From Sipunculus nudus (lineage: Eukaryota; Annelida; Sipuncula; Golfingiida; Sipunculidae), in NCBI GenBank assembly GCA_026874595.1, contig CM049313.1, positions 50,951,659 through 51,015,658 of the forward strand: 64,000 bases of DNA. The letters run 5' to 3'. The notes under the pieces are model-generated. The model was not told the origin of the DNA. It saw only the letters and a program-made list of their open reading frames with translations, and did no database searches. Made by a program: the position numbers and the translations under genes. How positions within the stretch are numbered: position 1 is the first letter of the stretch; each line of letters starts with the position of its first letter. Shown here piece after piece: positions 60,201 through 64,000 of this stretch.

Positions 60201-61310
60201 GGTGATGGCCTCACAATTATAGCTGAGGATGTTTTAAAGGCTCGGAGTCTTGGTGAAAAAAGCATATCAAAATTTCTAGAAAGAGCGTTGGAAGAACAGC
60301 AATCAAATACCAAGTTCTATGATAAAATGACAAAAACTTGAAAACGTCCTCTCATTTTAAGTGAAAACGCAATGAAGGAAAAACACAAGGAAACAGACAA
60401 TTCTGCAGGCAGACAGAAACCTATTTTGGCACATGATCTTTGTCGCCCAGAGCAGACAACTGCATATCAAATATGTGCTTGTTCATCCGCTTAGACCTTT
60501 GCCCTGGGCTTTGTCAAACGGTGTTGGAACACTTCGCAAGACAAACAAAGCTGCACTTACCAGAGAGCTGGAGAAGAATACATAACCAGCAGAAGCAATC
60601 CCAGAACTATTGGCATATATCATTGATGGAATGAGCCTGGTCTAGAAACTAAAGGGTGAAGGCAAAACGATTGCACAGCTATCAGATTCAGTTCTATCTC
60701 AGGCTCTACATGAGGGTGCTCACAACTGTAAAATTGATATTGTGTTTAACGTTTACTGGGAGACATCCATAAAAATGCTGAGAGATACAAAAAAGGTTCC
60801 ACCTGTGGCACACAGTGGAATAATATAGCACCAGGCCACAAGATCCTTCAATGGAGAAAATTCCTAAACAGCCCTAAGAACAAGACAGATCTGGTCCAGT
60901 TTATGGTGGAAAGGTAGAAACAGCCTGCAAATAGGAAACTTATTGGCGGGTCATTGTTTGCAACCTGCGGACAGAAATGCTACTTGCTCACCAAAGATCA
61001 CTGGGATGGGATAAAAGGACTAAACTCGACGCAAGAGGAAGCTGACACACGAATGCTCCTTCATGCCCAACATGCTTCGCACGATGGATACAAATCCATA
61101 ATTTTTACTTCTGAAGATACAGATGCGTTGATGTTGTGCCTCTGTTTCAGTAAGAATATATCCTGTCAATTGTATCTGAAATGTGGAAAACAAAACCGCA
61201 CTCGGTATATACACATTAGTAGCCTGGTGAGCTCTCTAGGAGAGGACATCTGCCAGGTAGTCATCGGATTACACACCTTCGCTGGCGTGGGAAAATTAGT
61301 GCACTAAAGC
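57265..61310 (+). pseudogene. Large degenerate gene of an unnamed repetitive family (zinc-finger N-terminus, EADTR/EDTDAL motifs)
   Basis: A continuous but broken protein can be followed for about 4 kb. It starts ATG at 57265 with CLIHC, then hits TAG at 57361. It resumes with LVSLKSYDSWKSLLRAAEIR and YHRKCRSIFTMK to 57567. Then DHYHRSCYRAYTKE (about 57745) and SLHIFPY-type text lead to a frame change near 58095, after which SMRELAESYLSLK runs on. Further pieces are 58107-58667, 58821-59069, 59223-59507, 59555-59755, 59783-59995 and 60954-61307, in three frames. The last holds STQEEADTRMLLHAQHA and SEDTDALML. The CxxC..HxxxC pairs suggest zinc binding. The acidic motifs recall PIN/FEN-type nucleases, as inference only. 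I recall similar uncharacterised multicopy proteins in marine invertebrates. No TIRs were found. Confidence 0.6.
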
Positions 61311-61884
61311 ATCTTAAACAGAGCACAACTTACCAGCAGACTATTTAAACTCTTGGTGAACTTTTGGATGTATCAGGTTTTTGAAAGGTAAGAGGACTTT
61401 GTTTGAAGAAAGTACGGTTCCCCTTAAACTACGCATGACGTCAGTGAGCTTCGCTATCATCTGTTTTTTGCAAAACTCGGAGACTTAGTATCCACTCAGC
61501 TTCCACCATGCAAAGATTGTCTGCACATGCATGTTCTTCGTGCAAATTATCAATTTGCAATTTTGAGGAGGTGCCTTGGTAGTAAGCCGGCAATACCAGA
61601 CCCTAAAGGGCATGGTTGTACTACGGATGAGGAAAGCTTAGCATACGTTTGATGATGGGATCACCGGCACCTGAAGCTGTGTTGGAGTTGATGTTGTGCA
61701 AGTGTGCAAGTACCTGTAAAACTCCCTGACTGAAGAGGCCTGGTGGACCAACTAAATGGCACATATATGTGTAAGCTACAGACGTGCGCAAACCAAAGAA
61801 GTGAGGATGAGGAAGAGATCAAGTAGACCTGGAGTATTCTGATGCTGATGATTGAGACAAAGGACTGTGACTAGGGGACCTGGA
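61311..61884 (+). other. Decayed 3' part of the preceding element, no clear frame
   Basis: Short frames only. The text around 61440-61700 (for example LHMHVLRANYQ-like frames) may be the C-terminal remnant of the same protein but is too broken to assign. Confidence 0.35.
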
Positions 61885-62040
61885 CTTTTGGGGGATAAAA
61901 CGCTCGGGTATATCTGCTGGCGACCCGGGTACGATCCCCGACGTGGCTATGAGAGTGGATCGTAGTGGCCCGTCCAAGGTCGGTGGTTTTCTCCAGGTCC
62001 TCCAGTTTCCTCCACCTCCAAAGACTACCAAACGCCACAA
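61885..62040 (+). repeat. SINE-like unit with B-box and conserved tail
   Basis: GGGTACGATCCCCGACG at 61926 resembles a tRNA/Pol III B box (GGTTCGATCCC). It is followed by CCCGTCCAAGGTCGGTGG and TTTCTCC..TCCAGTTTCC (61987 onward), a tail type widespread in invertebrate SINEs. The A box is unclear. Minus-strand translation across it is not a gene. Confidence 0.45.
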
Positions 62041-62333
62041 CTCGAGCTTTTGAGAGTGCTTCGTATTAGTTATTAATAACTAGTTGTACAATCTTTGTTA
62101 ATATATAACTGACTATGACTTTAAGATGGCTAGCATTTGATTTTATGGAAATCTTCCTCAATAAGATACTTCATTATAATTGAAATTCTTTGCTAAATAT
62201 CGAAGCTACCTTGGAAAAACTGTCTGCACGGCAAAAGTGTCGATAACTTTAAGGGTTGGGTGAGAAAATAATTGCAATATTATAGAAACTATACTAAAAA
62301 TTAGATAAAAGGCCAGATAAGCACTATCCAGCA
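62041..62333. other. Intergenic, no gene seen
   Basis: AT-rich spacer between two SINE-like units. Confidence 0.5.
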
Positions 62334-62625
62334 CTTCCGGCTTCTGTGGTCTAGGGGGAGGTGACAGGACTCAAAGCCCGTAGGTCGAGAGTTCAAATCT
62401 CAGCCGAAGAACGGTGAGATTTGTCACGGTCACTCCCCACACAGGGTGGACGCTCTGCAGGTTTAATGGGAAGGCTGTGCCCAACGCCTTCGTCTATGAG
62501 AATTCTTTGGTGTTGTACAATGGGAATTATTGCACACCCAGGACCCGCAGGTGCGGTAGACGCAAGGCCTGGGTGACAACAGACTACAATATAACATGTT
62601 ACAGCCCTGTCACGTAGTCAAGGCA
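62334..62625 (+). repeat. tRNA-derived SINE
   Basis: The head 62337-62405 has tRNA features: acceptor-like CGGCT/AGCCG pairing, A box TGGTCTAGGGG (62350), T-arm GAGAGTTCAAATCTC (62387-62401) containing a B box, and CAA in the anticodon-loop position. The body continues through CACACAGGGTGGACGCTCTG and GTACAATGGGAATTATTGCA to about 62625. The D and anticodon stems pair poorly, so this is not a functional tRNA. Confidence 0.55.
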
Positions 62626-64000
62626 AGAATTAGATAAGACATCATGAAAAATAGAGGCGGTTTCCTCCACACACAAAAATCGGTATAAATAAAAAACATC
62701 CAGCTCTATCCAAAGCAAACAATGAAACAGTTAAAAATAATAATTAAACAGGCAGAGGGTTCCAAATAAGAAGCTGCCATTAATAAAAATACTGAATTTT
62801 GACAATTTTAAGGTGTAGGGGTAACCATTAGTATCTAGTATCGTCCACTGAAAATAACTACAATACAGCTTCTCACCTGAATTACATTCTTAGCAAATTC
62901 ACGCATACTTAATGAGGTCAGAGGTCACAAAAAATGCAAAGGGCGTATTATGTACCATTTGCGGTGCCCAGGATGACATAACATACCACATTGGTTAAAA
63001 TGTTCATTTTCCAACCGGCCTTAGGCATACAAAAATATAGGCTAACCCAAATTGTAGGTGACCCATCAAATTGGCTATGCTCACTTGGCCAGCATAAACA
63101 GGTGTAACATATTGTGAGTATCCCTGTAGCCATTGTTTAGAAATGGTATTGACAGACAGCTGACTGAAGGAAAGACTCCGCCATGGCTATATAGCTCACA
63201 GGTCAATTGTCTTTTAAGTAGTAGCAATGTATGAACTATTTAATTAAACACGATCGGGGGGGGGGGGGGGGGGTAACCTGGTGGATAAGGAGTTGAATTT
63301 CGGAAATCTGTTCACATAACACAGTATATACCTACATAATTAAATTTACTTACATGTGTATATATACTCACAGGAGTAAATGTGTGCATGTGAATGGGGC
63401 TTACGTTGATGAAAGTTTGTGAACATTATTTGGATTACGAAAGGTGGTCATTTAAAAGGGCCTCGCACATGCATGTTATAATCAGGGGATATAAGCAAAA
63501 CATGGCTTATTTTTATTTACGGTTCAAGGTATTACCGTTCTTTCATACACTTTTGATATCGGAATGGGCCCGTTTTAATGGGTCCCTTTTCAGACTATCT
63601 TCCAACAAAGTACTAAATGTACTACAAAGTACTATGTTTTCAGGATTTATTTTAAAGGAATATTCGAAATTTTCTGATCGTGCCACCGCCTTTGTTCTGC
63701 ATATCACAATGGAAACTAGATCTATAGAAATTTTACCAAAGGAAGTTTAATTAAATATATACAAAGATTTTACGCAGCTTAACATGAATAACAACATCAC
63801 CAAAGTTCCAACCTAAATAAATTGCAGAGACTTCAGACCCGTGAAGCAAGAATATTATATACCGTATTAGACGTATTGAGCGTCCAACCGTTATGAGCGC
63901 CCCCATGGATTTTTTATTTTTTTTTTGGGTTGGGGGGGATCCTTTTGAGAAAACGGAAGGGATTAGCCATTCTCACCTAATAAACGTTGACGGTATACTT
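62626..64000. other. Intergenic to window end; repeat fragments
   Basis: 62855-62972 matches the 3' end of family B (GGGCGTATTATG, hairpin GTACC-loop-GGTGC). An 18-G tract is at 63256-63273. CCGTATTAGACGTATTGAGC at 63863 looks like the end of another repeat running out of the window. A 118-codon frame (63394-63750) has no recognisable homology, and I do not call it. Confidence 0.45.

Noticed and set aside
62337-62405. Functional tRNA gene (CAA anticodon position)
   Set aside because: A and B boxes are present, but D and anticodon stems pair poorly and the unit continues into a SINE-type body.
63394-63750. 118-codon plus-strand frame near the window end
   Set aside because: No recognisable motif, AT-rich composition and no splice or promoter context; chance is a sufficient explanation.

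Overview
This is eukaryotic, animal nuclear DNA. It is AT-rich and intron-rich, with long (TA)n runs, homopolymer G/C tracts and dense, mutually nested transposable elements. Recurrent repeats with a (GTCY)n block and a 3' hairpin, together with tRNA-type SINEs, point to a marine lophotrochozoan, most likely a bivalve mollusc. The species is an inference. Two host genes can be supported from splice-consistent homology. On the minus strand are the first two coding exons of alpha-methylacyl-CoA racemase (AMACR, 3927 down to 3149), whose remaining exons lie left of the window. On the plus strand is a complete 12-exon MORF4L1/MRG15 chromatin gene (16012 to 34907, 317 codons plus stop, all intron phases consistent). 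The two genes are divergently oriented and separated by about 12 kb of transposon debris.

Layout. 1-2967: repeat with Helentron-like ends, in AMACR intron 2. 3149-3927: AMACR exons. 4395-15291: a chain of decayed elements: a repeat present as two inverted copies, a Ty3/gypsy fragment carrying a MITE, a GC-rich terminal-inverted-repeat element and hAT-type CAGNG elements. 15584-15827: a perfect 122-bp tandem duplication just upstream of MRG15. 16012-34907: MRG15, whose introns hold a pogo/Tigger-like element, a hAT-type MITE and several Helentron-like elements, one nested in another. 35 to 37.6 kb: 3' UTR and repeats. 37648-44145: a Helentron-like repeat split by a structurally complete but mutated DIRS retrotransposon (38296-42497), with inverted terminal repeats, a gag-like ORF, RT/RNase H, tyrosine recombinase and the diagnostic internal complementary region. 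44-51 kb: more Helentron-like repeats. 51451-51824: a 22-bp tandem array interrupted by further elements, including a head-to-head pair with hammerhead-like core boxes typical of Penelope-like elements. 57265-61310: a broken multi-kilobase gene of an unnamed repetitive family. 61.9-62.6 kb: two SINE-like units.

The strongest systems-level observation is that at least three, perhaps four, unrelated-sequence repeat families share one architecture: a short 5' terminal motif, a (GTCY)n block, a long core, an inverted copy of the 5' motif, a hairpin, and a TTGTT-type end in T-rich target. This is the anatomy described for non-autonomous Helentron-associated elements (HINE, mini-me, pearl). No Rep/helicase gene is visible here. 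No CRISPR array, rRNA gene or convincing functional tRNA was seen.
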